Below, in pieces: positions 17,019-25,990 of a DNA stretch of 64,000 nt. Under the pieces are notes generated by a model, which saw only the letters and a list, made by a program, of their open reading frames with translations, was not told the DNA's origin and ran no database searches. The position numbers and the translations under genes are program-made. Every line of letters begins with the position of its first letter. Within the stretch, counting starts at the first letter, position 1. The DNA is from Thalassotalea_H castellviae (GTDB lineage: Bacteria > Pseudomonadota > Gammaproteobacteria > Enterobacterales > Alteromonadaceae): contig NZ_JAVRIF010000001.1 in assembly GCF_031846185.1 (NCBI RefSeq), positions 1-64,000 on the forward strand. The letters are read 5' to 3'.

Positions 17019-18206
17019 ATGCTTAAGCTATCTTATAAAAAATTATTCATTATTTTTTCTTGGCTTTTCATTGTTTCATGCCAGTCAACTATTGCGACTT
17101 CCGATAATACATCTATTTATAACGAATTATATTTAGATGATGAATTTGAAGTTGATTCAGCACAATCCATAGAATCCGAAGAAGAAGTGTTTGCGCTCGA
17201 TGATGAAATGAAATTAATGGTAACTGAAAAGTTACTTTCAGTACGAGCCCCAAATAAAAGAGCTAAACGATTATTAAGACATATTTTTGCAAAAGAAAAT
17301 ATCGATTTAGCATATCAAAGCGCTGCCAATCTCACGGCTAGTCAAGCCTACCATAGTCAAACGGCTAATTGTATGTCGCTCACTATCATGGCCTATGCTT
17401 TAGCGAAAGAAGCCGGGCTAGATGTGAAGTTTCAAGACGTGAAAGTTCCTGAATATTGGGTTAGAAACGGGCAATACAATATGCTCACTGGCCATGTAAA
17501 TTTAATACTGACTGAGGCTAAAGTCCCGAATAAAACGGTAGTTTACGGCAGAGAATTATTACAAATTGATTTTGATCCTGATATTTATAAAAAATCATTT
17601 CCGAAAAAAGTTATCACTAAAAATACTGTTTTAGCGATGTTTTATAACAATAAAGGAGCTCATGCACTTGTCGACCAAAATTATCAACTTTCTTATAAAT
17701 ACTTAAAACAAGCGACACTTGTTGACCCGTCGTTTTCATCGGCATGGGGGAATTTAGGTATTCTATATAAGTTAAATGATTTAACTGACTTCGCGGAAAA
17801 AACTTATAGACATGCCATTGAATTAGATAACGATAATCTTACAGCACTAACTAATTTATCGCTATTATTAGAAGATAATAATAACCTTGAACAAGCACGT
17901 AAAATTGAGAAAATGTTGCATGATAAACGCATTAAAAACCCTTATTATCATGCGTTATTAGCAGATGAAGCTTTTTTTAGAGGTGAGAACCAAAAAGCTT
18001 TAAAACATTATAAACGCGCTATACGTATGGATAATAAAGTCCATGAGTTCTATTTTGGTATTGCTAAAGTTTATTATGCCTTAAACCGAATAGAACGAGC
18101 CGAAAATGCGATGAATAAGGCCATTGCCTACAATCGTGCTTCTGCAATTGAATCCCAATACCTAGCGAAATTAAACTTTTTAAAAGACTTGGAGATTGCC
18201 AATTAA
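17019..18206 (+). CDS. TPR lipoprotein with transglutaminase-like region
   Basis: A 395-residue lipoprotein (signal FIIFSWLFIVSCQS). Residues about 95-165 look like a transglutaminase/papain-like fold, with NCMSLTIMAYALAKEAGLDV carrying the candidate nucleophile Cys and TGHVNLIL the candidate His. The C-terminal half holds at least four TPR units (for example SYKYLKQATLVDPSFSSAWG, NLGILYKLNDLTDFAEKTYR). The arrangement suggests an envelope protein acting on or scaffolding other proteins. Substrate is unknown. An M28 peptidase gene overlaps its 3' end, hinting at a shared peptide-processing role. Confidence 0.72.
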   Translation: MLKLSYKKLFIIFSWLFIVSCQSTIATSDNTSIYNELYLDDEFEVDSAQSIESEEEVFALDDEMKLMVTEKLLSVRAPNKRAKRLLRHIFAKENIDLAYQSAANLTASQAYHSQTANCMSLTIMAYALAKEAGLDVKFQDVKVPEYWVRNGQYNMLTGHVNLILTEAKVPNKTVVYGRELLQIDFDPDIYKKSFPKKVITKNTVLAMFYNNKGAHALVDQNYQLSYKYLKQATLVDPSFSSAWGNLGILYKLNDLTDFAEKTYRHAIELDNDNLTALTNLSLLLEDNNNLEQARKIEKMLHDKRIKNPYYHALLADEAFFRGENQKALKHYKRAIRMDNKVHEFYFGIAKVYYALNRIERAENAMNKAIAYNRASAIESQYLAKLNFLKDLEIAN

Positions 18207-19161
18207 ACACAGAGTTAGCGTATTAGGTTTGATATCTGCTGGTTTACTCGCCTGTAGTGCATGTCAATCAACAAACACAGTAGAATATTTAAAACCATTA
18301 ACAATAAATATTAAATCAGAACAACTACTGAATCATTTTAAAGTCTTGTCATCAGATACTTTTCAAGGACGAAAAGTGTCAACAACAGGCAATAAAAAAG
18401 CTCAACAATATCTTATTGACCAGTTATCAACCTTATCCGTTCAAGGTTTTAAAGGGCAATACAAGCATTCTTTTCATTATGGCTCTTCTACTTATCCTAA
18501 ATCTGGTAACAATATAATCGCTTTCATTCCTGGTAGTAACGAAGCAAATAAGTATATTGTATTAACGGCACATTTTGATCATTTAGGTACTAAAGGTAAT
18601 CGCATTTTTAATGGTGCAGATGATAATGCTTCTGGTACATCGGCATTACTTGCTATGGCTGAACAATTAGTTAATCAACCATTGTCACACCATATTATTG
18701 TTTTATTCACAGATGGCGAAGAAAATGGCTTAAAAGGGAGTAAAGCATTTATTCATGATAATCAAGAGTTACTCAAAAACATTAAGTTAAATATTAATAT
18801 GGATATGCTTGCCGGTAGTAAACGCAGCAAAAACTTACATTTTATTGCGCGTGGTTTAACTAAAATATTGACCGATAATCAACTGACTATGTTTTATCAA
18901 AATCAACAAACCCGAGAGCTCTCTGTTGTTAAAGGGTTTAAACGAGAAAGGCATTCATTAAACAAACGGACTCATTGGTTGCTTGCCAGTGATCATGGTA
19001 GTTTTCATCAAGCGGGGATTCCGTTTATATATTATGGTGTAGGCACCCATTCTAATTATCATAGCCCGAGTGATGAATACTTAAATACCAATCATCAGCT
19101 ATTAACTAACGCTACTAATATTATTTTTCAGCAACTTTTGTTTCTCGATCAGGCAATTTAA
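18196..19161 (+). CDS. M28 family zinc aminopeptidase, lipoprotein
   Basis: A 321-residue exported peptidase with a lipobox-like signal (SAGLLACSACQS). The paired-zinc ligands of clan MH are all visible: LTAHFDHLG (His), GADDNASGT (bridging Asp), DGEENGLKGS (catalytic Glu and ligand Glu), NMDML (Asp) and YHSPSDEY (His). It likely trims N-terminal residues from peptides in the periplasm. No ATG is available near the signal peptide. TTG at 18196 overlaps the previous gene by 11 nt and has GGAG just upstream, closer than usual, so the start is uncertain. Confidence 0.85.
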   Translation: MPIKHRVSVLGLISAGLLACSACQSTNTVEYLKPLTINIKSEQLLNHFKVLSSDTFQGRKVSTTGNKKAQQYLIDQLSTLSVQGFKGQYKHSFHYGSSTYPKSGNNIIAFIPGSNEANKYIVLTAHFDHLGTKGNRIFNGADDNASGTSALLAMAEQLVNQPLSHHIIVLFTDGEENGLKGSKAFIHDNQELLKNIKLNINMDMLAGSKRSKNLHFIARGLTKILTDNQLTMFYQNQQTRELSVVKGFKRERHSLNKRTHWLLASDHGSFHQAGIPFIYYGVGTHSNYHSPSDEYLNTNHQLLTNATNIIFQQLLFLDQAI

Positions 19162-19242
19162 ACTCATCCTACCATTAACTTTTCATGTTAAAGCACGTTA
19201 TAATAGTTAAAATCTTGAAAATTAGTTATTGGATATTTCAAA

Positions 19243-19800
19243 ATGCAAAAGCGTTTTATTACGGCACAAGAGCTTTTAGAAGACTCATTTCGTGTGGCTG
19301 CAAAAGTTTATGAAGATGGTTTTAGACCTCAGTTTATTGTTGGTATTTGGCGAGGTGGGGCACCAATAGGTATTGCTGTACAAGAATATTTTGATTTTAA
19401 AAAAGTTGAAACCGATCATATTGCTGTTCGAACGTCATCTTATTACGGAATCAATCAACAAAGTAAAGAAATTAAAGTACATGGTTTACATTACATTATC
19501 GAAAATGCCAATGCTGACGATGGTTTATTAATTGTTGATGATGTTTTTGATTCAGGTCGCAGTATTGAAGCACTAATAGCTCAATTACAATTACTTACAA
19601 GAAAGAACATGCCATCAGACGTTCGCATTGCTTGTCCATGGTATAAGCCAAAAAACTCTAAGGTTGCAATCAAACCTGATTATTATGTACATGAATCTGA
19701 TGAGTGGTTAGTATTTCCACATGAGCTTTCAGGCTTAACACAAGAAGAATTATTATCGGGTAAAACAGATTTAGCGAATATTAAAGACTTATTTGTTTAA
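19243..19800 (+). CDS. Purine phosphoribosyltransferase family protein
   Basis: A 185-residue type I PRTase. The PRPP-binding motif LLIVDDVFDSGRSIEAL is near residue 100, and an N-terminal FIVGIWRGGAPIGI loop provides the GG/hood region. It resembles the hypoxanthine/xanthine-guanine salvage enzymes of marine gammaproteobacteria, so it probably forms IMP/GMP or XMP from a free base and PRPP. The exact base is not decidable here. A transcription terminator follows at 19822. Confidence 0.82.
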   Translation: MQKRFITAQELLEDSFRVAAKVYEDGFRPQFIVGIWRGGAPIGIAVQEYFDFKKVETDHIAVRTSSYYGINQQSKEIKVHGLHYIIENANADDGLLIVDDVFDSGRSIEALIAQLQLLTRKNMPSDVRIACPWYKPKNSKVAIKPDYYVHESDEWLVFPHELSGLTQEELLSGKTDLANIKDLFV

Positions 19801-19821
19801 TAACCTTTAATTGGTTTTAAT

Positions 19822-19852
19822 AAGCACAATAACCTCATTATTGTGCTTTTTA
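19822..19852 (+). terminator. Rho-independent terminator
   Basis: AAGCACAATAA-CCTCA-TTATTGTGCTT stem followed by a T-rich tract, 21 nt after the PRTase stop. Confidence 0.88.
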
Positions 19853-19889
19853 TTTTTTGGGTGATCATTTACATGGATACGGGAAAAAA

Positions 19890-21122
19890 ATGACACGTAT
19901 TATTTTGATAAGTGTATTGGCTTTAATATCGTTTAATAGTGTTGCAAAAAATCCGGTGATTTTATTGTCTGTTGATGGCTTTTCACAACGGTATTTAAAG
20001 GAATACCAACCCAAGAATATTCTTGCGCTCTCTCGAAAAGGTGTTATAGCACAAGGGCTTATTCCTACTTTCCCCTCAAAAACGTTTCCCAATCATTTAT
20101 CGATAGTTACGGGAATGTATCCTGCTAATCACGGCATTATTCATAATAATTTTTATAACCGATCATTACAGCAATACTATACAAAAGGTGCCGCTGCAAA
20201 AAATCCAGCTTGGTTATTCGCAAAGCCCATTTGGACGATAGCTGAGCAACAAGGCATAAAATCGGCAATATATTTTTGGCCTGAATCTGAAGCTAAAATT
20301 GACGGTGTATTACCGAGTTACTATTTCAAATATAAGCACAATGAAAGCAATTTAAACCGGATCAATCAAATCGTCGATTGGCTAAAACTCCCTGAAAATC
20401 AAAGACCAGAGTTAATCATAGGTTATTTCTCAACCATTGATGATGCAGGACATCATTATGGTCCGAACTCAACTGAACTCGCTCAAGCGGTCAAAAATTT
20501 TGATCAATTACTTGGACAATTACTCGATAAAATAAACCAAGAAACTGAGTTTACGCCAAATATCGTATTAGTATCAGATCATGGCATGATGACAGTTGAT
20601 AAACAAAAAACCTTATTGTGGAAAACATTGTTTGAGAATTTTACGTCGTTAAATATTGTTAATGGACAAACGCAGTTATTCATTTATGAGAAAAATCAAA
20701 ACATATTAAACGATGTCCGATCACATTTATCATCACTGCCTGTAAAATCCTATTTTCAAGTTTTTGATAAAAGCGATTATCCAGAACATTGGCATTTTAA
20801 CAATCATAATGCCGCTGTTCCTGACATGGTGATTAATGCGCTACCTCCAACAACATTTATTGATGAACACTCAGACAATAATCCTGGTGTACATGGGTAT
20901 GATCCTTATGGCCAAGACGAATTAACGGGCATTTTCATCACACAAGGACCAGATGTAAAAACCGGCATTCAAATTAATGCTTTTGAGAATATACATGTAT
21001 TTTCATTACTCGAAAAATTACTCGAAATATCGCCTTCTGATCAGGTTGATAGTCAAATAAGCATTCTTTCAAATGTTATAAATACTACTAAAGCTAATAA
21101 ATTAATCACTAAATCTAACTAA
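19890..21122 (+). CDS. ENPP-type nucleotide pyrophosphatase/phosphodiesterase
   Basis: A 410-residue exported member of the alkaline-phosphatase superfamily. The signal peptide is MTRIILISVLALISFNSVAK. Metal and catalytic motifs appear in order: ILLSVDGF (Asp), PTFPSKTFPNH (nucleophile Thr and Asn), STIDDAGHHYGP (Asp/His), LVSDHGM (Asp-His) and PGVHGYDP (His). It should cleave nucleotide or other phosphodiesters in the periplasm. The ATG at 19890 starts directly at the signal peptide. A TTG at 19857 lies in the upstream terminator region and is rejected. Confidence 0.9.
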   Translation: MTRIILISVLALISFNSVAKNPVILLSVDGFSQRYLKEYQPKNILALSRKGVIAQGLIPTFPSKTFPNHLSIVTGMYPANHGIIHNNFYNRSLQQYYTKGAAAKNPAWLFAKPIWTIAEQQGIKSAIYFWPESEAKIDGVLPSYYFKYKHNESNLNRINQIVDWLKLPENQRPELIIGYFSTIDDAGHHYGPNSTELAQAVKNFDQLLGQLLDKINQETEFTPNIVLVSDHGMMTVDKQKTLLWKTLFENFTSLNIVNGQTQLFIYEKNQNILNDVRSHLSSLPVKSYFQVFDKSDYPEHWHFNNHNAAVPDMVINALPPTTFIDEHSDNNPGVHGYDPYGQDELTGIFITQGPDVKTGIQINAFENIHVFSLLEKLLEISPSDQVDSQISILSNVINTTKANKLITKSN

Positions 21123-21229
21123 ATGTATAAATTTCCCAATGAAAACACGGTTAATACTTTATTTTCATAGGGAAAGTAGGGTATGTTTAATAGTTAATAA
21201 TGAATAACAACAATAAGTCTTATTAATAG

Positions 21230-22441
21230 ATGTATAGTACCTATATTGCACGTCAAGCGATTCTTGACAGAAACTCAAAAACGATTGGTTATGAACTATT
21301 ATTCCGTGATAGTTCTGAAAATACGTTTCCTGAAATTGACCCGGATGTAGCCAGTTCAAAATTAGTCATTCAAAATCATTTATTAGGTGATATTAAAGCA
21401 ATCAGTCTAGGTAAATTGGCATTCATTAATTTCACTGAAAAATGTCTTATCAATAAATACCCCTTGATGTTTGACCGTGATTCAATTGTTATCGAGTTAG
21501 TAGGGCATATCACAGCAACAGATCGTCTAATTAAAATTATTAAGTACTATAGTGAGAAAGGCTATAAAATCGCGTTAACAGAATATGATCTTGACACTAA
21601 ATGGGATGCATTATTCCCATACCTTTCAATCATTAAAGTTGATATTGAATCTGTTAACCCAAAACGTTTACAGCCTGTTATTGAGAGAATCAAACCGTTT
21701 AATATAAAGCTTGCTGCAGAAAAAGTTGAAACTAATTATCAGCTTCAATCGCTTGCCGAAGTTGGTTTTAATTTCTATCAAGGTTTTTTCTATCATGAAC
21801 CTGAAATTCTTGAAGGGCAGACATTAGCGCCATTTAAAACGCAAATGTTAAACTTGATCAGTGAAACATTTAATATTCCACTTAATTATGATGCTATTGC
21901 AGATATTATTAGTCATGACGTCAATTTAACCGTTGGCTTACTAAAAATGGTTAACAATGTCGCTACCAGCACTAAAGTAGAAATTACTTCATTAAAACAA
22001 GCAACTGCGTATTTAGGTGAAGATAAACTTAAACAATTTGTCACGATTTTAGCGCTATCCAAATTAACCACGGATAAAACTAACGAAGTATCAAGACAAG
22101 CTTTAATCACCGCTAAACTCATGACCGCTATTGCCACAAATCAACCATTTGCTGAAATTAGTGATTTTGCTTTTATCACAGGTTTATTAAGTGCTATCGA
22201 AGTTATTCTTAGTATGCCTATCAGTGAAATTGTTAAAACGATGCCATTAGCTTCACCCATTGAACGAGCGTTAGTAAGTCACGATGGTTTATTAGGTGAA
22301 TTGTTAGAGTTAACAACAAATTATATCACCGGTACTGATGACCACATTGAACCGCTCATTGAAAGATATTCACTGGACGCTGAATTTATTCATAAAGAAT
22401 TTGTTGAAGCAAGCCGTTGGTGTCAAGAATTGGGTTTTTAA
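21230..22441 (+). CDS. HDOD protein with degenerate EAL domain
   Basis: A 403-residue cytoplasmic signalling protein of the YuxH/CdgJ type. The N-terminal EAL-like domain (about 1-200) keeps the fold landmarks (GYELLFRD, IIKVDIE, AEKVET, QGFFYHEP). It lacks the c-di-GMP phosphodiesterase residues: DDFG is EYDL and the ExxE motif is ELVG. The C-terminal HDOD domain (about 205-400) has VGLLKMVNN and ALSKLTT segments. It is likely a non-catalytic c-di-GMP or partner-binding regulator. Related proteins affect motility in Vibrio. It stands alone, with no operon partner. Confidence 0.85.
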   Translation: MYSTYIARQAILDRNSKTIGYELLFRDSSENTFPEIDPDVASSKLVIQNHLLGDIKAISLGKLAFINFTEKCLINKYPLMFDRDSIVIELVGHITATDRLIKIIKYYSEKGYKIALTEYDLDTKWDALFPYLSIIKVDIESVNPKRLQPVIERIKPFNIKLAAEKVETNYQLQSLAEVGFNFYQGFFYHEPEILEGQTLAPFKTQMLNLISETFNIPLNYDAIADIISHDVNLTVGLLKMVNNVATSTKVEITSLKQATAYLGEDKLKQFVTILALSKLTTDKTNEVSRQALITAKLMTAIATNQPFAEISDFAFITGLLSAIEVILSMPISEIVKTMPLASPIERALVSHDGLLGELLELTTNYITGTDDHIEPLIERYSLDAEFIHKEFVEASRWCQELGF

Positions 22442-22579
22442 ACAAAACTTGGTAAAAGAATATAGTTCTGTGGTGCTTATTGCCGAAAAGGCATAAGTAC
22501 TTCGCAATGTTAGTTTTCTATATTGATTATTCTGATAAACATCAAACACATTAGCTAAGTGCTTTTATTGGGCGAATTC

Positions 22580-23821
22580 ATGGCTTCACAACAATTAATT
22601 CCTTTATTTCCAACCTATGATGAATTAATTAAATTGGATTTTTCTGATTATCCACAGTTATCCAAATTTATAAATGATCCAAACCAACCATGGCGATTAA
22701 CACTATGGCAATGGGGTAAATCGTTCCTTGAATATACTGGTCGCAATAAATCAATTCACACTTATGATCGTTTTAGAAACGAAGTAGAGAAATTTCTTCT
22801 GTGGGCTTTTCTTATAAAGCAATCACCGATTGATGAATACCGAAAATCAGATATTTTAGATTATGCTGATTTTTGCTGGAAGCCTCCTGTAGCTTGGATA
22901 GGTTCGAGTAATCAAGAACGATTTAAGTTACAAAATGCCTATTTTCAAATAAATGTAGCTTGGCGTCCTTTTAAAATACAAGCGCCAAAAAGCCAGTTAA
23001 TTAAAGACATTGATAAAAAGAAATATCGACCATCTCAACAAACCTTAACTTCTAGCTTTACCGGTATTATTGTCTTTTATAATTATTTGATGGGGGAAGA
23101 GTTTTGCTATGGAAACCCTGCTCAAATTGCCAAAAAAGACTGTAAACATTTTATCAATGATGCACAAGTTAAAGAAATAAAACGGTTAACCTCAGAGCAA
23201 TGGCAGTATTTACTGGATACCGCTGTTGAACTTGCTAATGCTGACGAAGTGTATGAACGTAATTTGTTTGTTATCGCGGCTTTAAAAACCTTATTTTTAA
23301 GGGTTTCAGAACTCTCGGAACGCGCAAATTGGTCGCCAGTGATGGGACACTTTTGGCAAGATGAAGATGAAAACTGGTGGTTAAAAATTTATGGCAAAGG
23401 TCGAAAACTAAGAGATACCACGGTACCTCCAGACTTTTTACCCTTTTTACAACGGTATCGATTATCGCGTGGGCTTTCTGGCTTACCATCAAGTGGTGAG
23501 AATAATGTCTTAGTTGAAAAAATACGTGGCCAAGGCGGCATGACATCACGGCACTTAAGACGTTTGGTTCAAGATATATTCGATCAAGCCTATTTAAAAA
23601 TGAAACAAGCTTCAGGTGAAAACAAAGCCCTAAAACTAAAAGAAGCTACAACACATTGGTTAAGGCATACCGGTGCGAGTATGGAAATTGAACGAGGTAG
23701 GGCACTAAAAGATCTGTCTGAAGATTTAGGTCATGCCAGTATGGCCACCACAGACACCATTTATGTTCAGTCAGAAAATAAAATGCGTGCTGAGAGCGGT
23801 AAAAAACGCAAAGTCGATTAA
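22580..23821 (+). CDS. Tyrosine-recombinase/phage-integrase family protein
   Basis: The protein has 413 residues. The N-terminal region (about 15-190) resembles a core-binding domain. The catalytic region has the first Arg in LFLRVSEL, Lys in WLKIYGKGRKLRD, the HxxR box in THWLRHTGAS, the next His in LGHASMATTDTIY, and Tyr as nucleophile in the same segment. All five catalytic positions look intact. Neither an excisionase nor att repeats are visible beside it, so it may be a stranded or housekeeping recombinase. ATG at 22580 is preferred to a GTG seven codons upstream. Confidence 0.85.
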   Translation: MASQQLIPLFPTYDELIKLDFSDYPQLSKFINDPNQPWRLTLWQWGKSFLEYTGRNKSIHTYDRFRNEVEKFLLWAFLIKQSPIDEYRKSDILDYADFCWKPPVAWIGSSNQERFKLQNAYFQINVAWRPFKIQAPKSQLIKDIDKKKYRPSQQTLTSSFTGIIVFYNYLMGEEFCYGNPAQIAKKDCKHFINDAQVKEIKRLTSEQWQYLLDTAVELANADEVYERNLFVIAALKTLFLRVSELSERANWSPVMGHFWQDEDENWWLKIYGKGRKLRDTTVPPDFLPFLQRYRLSRGLSGLPSSGENNVLVEKIRGQGGMTSRHLRRLVQDIFDQAYLKMKQASGENKALKLKEATTHWLRHTGASMEIERGRALKDLSEDLGHASMATTDTIYVQSENKMRAESGKKRKVD

Positions 23822-23866
23822 GTGATTCATTACTTCACAGTAAAACAATGATTTACCCTTTGATAT

Positions 23867-25246
23867 TTATCTTTTACGATTATTGATAAGAAATGATGGA
23901 TCAAGTCGTGATTTAAGTGTTGACTCACTCAGTTCAGTCATTTCAATGGCCACATCTAATACGGTTCTATTTTCTGCATATGCTTTCTTGGCGATTTCAG
24001 CACTTTTATCATAACCAATTAATTCATTTAGCGCGGTTGCCAATATAGGATTTTTTGCCAGATTTTCTTCAACCTTGGCATAATTAATAGAAAAATCTCG
24101 TATGGCTTTATCGGCTAATGAACGTGCGCACTGACTTAAAATCTCAATGCTTTGTACTAAGGTATGGCCAATCAAAGGTAACATAGTGTTTAGTTGAAAA
24201 TTACCAGAATGACCGGCTAAGCTAATAGTTGCATCATTTCCTATAACTTGTGTACAACCCATTAAAACAGCCTCTGGGATCACAGGGTTAACTTTGCCAG
24301 GCATAATGCTACTGCCTTTTTGAAGTTCTACTAACTGAATTTCATTCAAACCATTAATTGGGCCGCTACTTAACCAACGAAGATCATTACTGATTTTACT
24401 GATGCTAATTGCCGTTGTTTTAAGAATACCACTAACAAGTACTGCAGTATCTTGAGCACTAATAGCATGAAAATAATTATCAGCAGGTTGAAAGTGTAAT
24501 TGTGTTTGCTGGCTAAGGTACTCGGTAACTTTCTTCGAAAATTCGGGATGTGTATTCACACCTGTGCCGATAGCTGTACCGCCAATTGCCAGTTTTAGTA
24601 AACTTGGGAAAGCATTATTAAGCTGTTGATAAGCATGGTTTATTTGCGAACTCCAAGCGCTAATTTCTTGTTCAAAACTAAGCGGCATGGCATCCATTAA
24701 ATGTGTTCTACCTGTTTTTATCGTAGTAGCATGTTTTTTAGCTTTGCTATCTAACGTGTCACGTAAGTGCAACAAAGAGGGCAATAAATTATCGGAAATG
24801 AGTTTAGCTGCGCTGATATGAATACATGAAGGAATAATATCATTAGAGCTTTGTCCCATATTGACATGATCATTAGGATGAATCGACACATTACCTTTAG
24901 TATTAAGCTCAACCAATGTGGCTATCACTTCGTTGGCATTCATATTAGTACTGGTGCCCGAACCAGTTTGAAAAACGTCAACGGGAAATTGTTCATCATA
25001 TAAACCATCAGCAATCGCATTAGCCGCTTGTTTAATTGCATCCGTTTGCTCTGCGCCCAATAAATCCAAGGCATTATTGGCTTGTGCACAAGCGCATTTT
25101 ATTTCACCTAAAGCCCACAAAAAAGCTCGAGGCATTTTAATATCGCTAATCGTAAAATTACTCATTGCTTTTGTCGTTTCAGGACCATATAACACGTTAT
25201 CAATGCCGGTTTTATTTTGTTGTTCAACGTCATTTTTATTCTGCAT
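23867..25246 (-). CDS. fumC: Class II fumarate hydratase
   Basis: A 459-residue member of the fumarase/aspartase superfamily catalysing fumarate to L-malate, iron-independent. It shows the signature GSSIMPGKVNPVIPE (mobile catalytic loop), TGSGTSTNMNANEV, the MGQSSNDIIPS segment and KTGRTHLMDAMPLSFEQE. GTAIGTGVNTHPEF favours fumarase over aspartase. The gene faces the integrase convergently, and its promoter lies in the long spacer on the right. It marks the last clear core gene before the defence island. Confidence 0.92.
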   Translation of the reverse strand: MQNKNDVEQQNKTGIDNVLYGPETTKAMSNFTISDIKMPRAFLWALGEIKCACAQANNALDLLGAEQTDAIKQAANAIADGLYDEQFPVDVFQTGSGTSTNMNANEVIATLVELNTKGNVSIHPNDHVNMGQSSNDIIPSCIHISAAKLISDNLLPSLLHLRDTLDSKAKKHATTIKTGRTHLMDAMPLSFEQEISAWSSQINHAYQQLNNAFPSLLKLAIGGTAIGTGVNTHPEFSKKVTEYLSQQTQLHFQPADNYFHAISAQDTAVLVSGILKTTAISISKISNDLRWLSSGPINGLNEIQLVELQKGSSIMPGKVNPVIPEAVLMGCTQVIGNDATISLAGHSGNFQLNTMLPLIGHTLVQSIEILSQCARSLADKAIRDFSINYAKVEENLAKNPILATALNELIGYDKSAEIAKKAYAENRTVLDVAIEMTELSESTLKSRLDPSFLINNRKR

Positions 25247-25706
25247 TAAAGTTTCCTTTTTCCTGGGTTTAATTTTTTAAGCAATTAATCATCATCATTA
25301 ACGCTAAATACTTATTACATTAATAAATCATTCACATCTGATAACTTGTCCATTTAACTGATGATGTCTAAACAAATCCACTTGGTGATCCGAATAAATC
25401 AAAATTGAATTGACGAAAATGTTTTATGATTATTAGTTAATATCATAGAACAATTCTTGGTAATAACTTTTTTACATTAAAGACAGGTTAAGTAAATTTA
25501 AATCAAAAATACAAATTGGAAAACTTAATCTCAACGATGTAAGTTTTCTCTGTTAATTTTACCAGCAAAGATACGTAAAACTTGTCAGAATTCACGTAGC
25601 GTTACGTAAGTTAAATTATTGAAAACCTTAAATCTTGAATAAACCTTATAAAAGTCAGTTTAAGTAGATAACCACATGTATTAGTCATGTTATTGTATCC
25701 ACCCTT

Positions 25707-25740
25707 ACTATGTCCGATACTAAAAGGTATCGGATATAGT
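25707..25740. repeat. 15-bp inverted repeat, 4-nt loop
   Basis: ACTATGTCCGATACT-AAAA-GGTATCGGATATAGT folds with 15 pairs, including wobbles. No T tract follows, so it is not an obvious terminator. It could be a MITE-like or REP-like hairpin. Confidence 0.7.
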
Positions 25741-25920
25741 GGTATGTACTTTGAATACTCTATTCACTGTCTGCCGTTTTGTGTTAATCCAAATTTAAAA
25801 CTGGATCGGTTCCAGTCTTCTCTGGGAATTCATCTTATTGAATTAGTTAAAGTAATTAATGTTTTGGCTTACTAACAATTTACCGTTTGCAAGTTAACAA
25901 CAAGATCCTATTTTACTGAA

Positions 25921-25976
25921 CGCTACGTGCATGAAATTTAAATTTGCGACTATTCCTTCGTAAATTTCACGTAGCG
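25921..25976. repeat. Imperfect inverted repeat containing CGCTACGTG
   Basis: Left arm CGCTACGTG-CATG-AAATTTA and right arm TAAATTTCACGTAGCG are complementary apart from a 4-base bulge, around a loop of about 20 nt. The CACGTAGCG half recurs near 25593, suggesting a dispersed repeat family. Confidence 0.6.
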
Positions 25977-25990
25977 TCACGACATTAATT

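Larger units (their letters stand above)
25247..25990. other. Long AT-rich spacer with dyad repeats
   Basis: No gene is supported. The fumC promoter must lie at the left part. The spacer holds two long inverted repeats (annotated separately) and a recurring CACGTAGCG word at about 25593, 25924 (as the complement) and 25969. This is typical of repeat-rich intergenic DNA at an island boundary. Confidence 0.5.

Noticed and set aside
25687..25875. 62-codon ORF in the spacer beside fumC
   Set aside because: It runs through the 25707-25740 hairpin, lacks a ribosome-binding site and has unusual composition. Better explained as repeat DNA.
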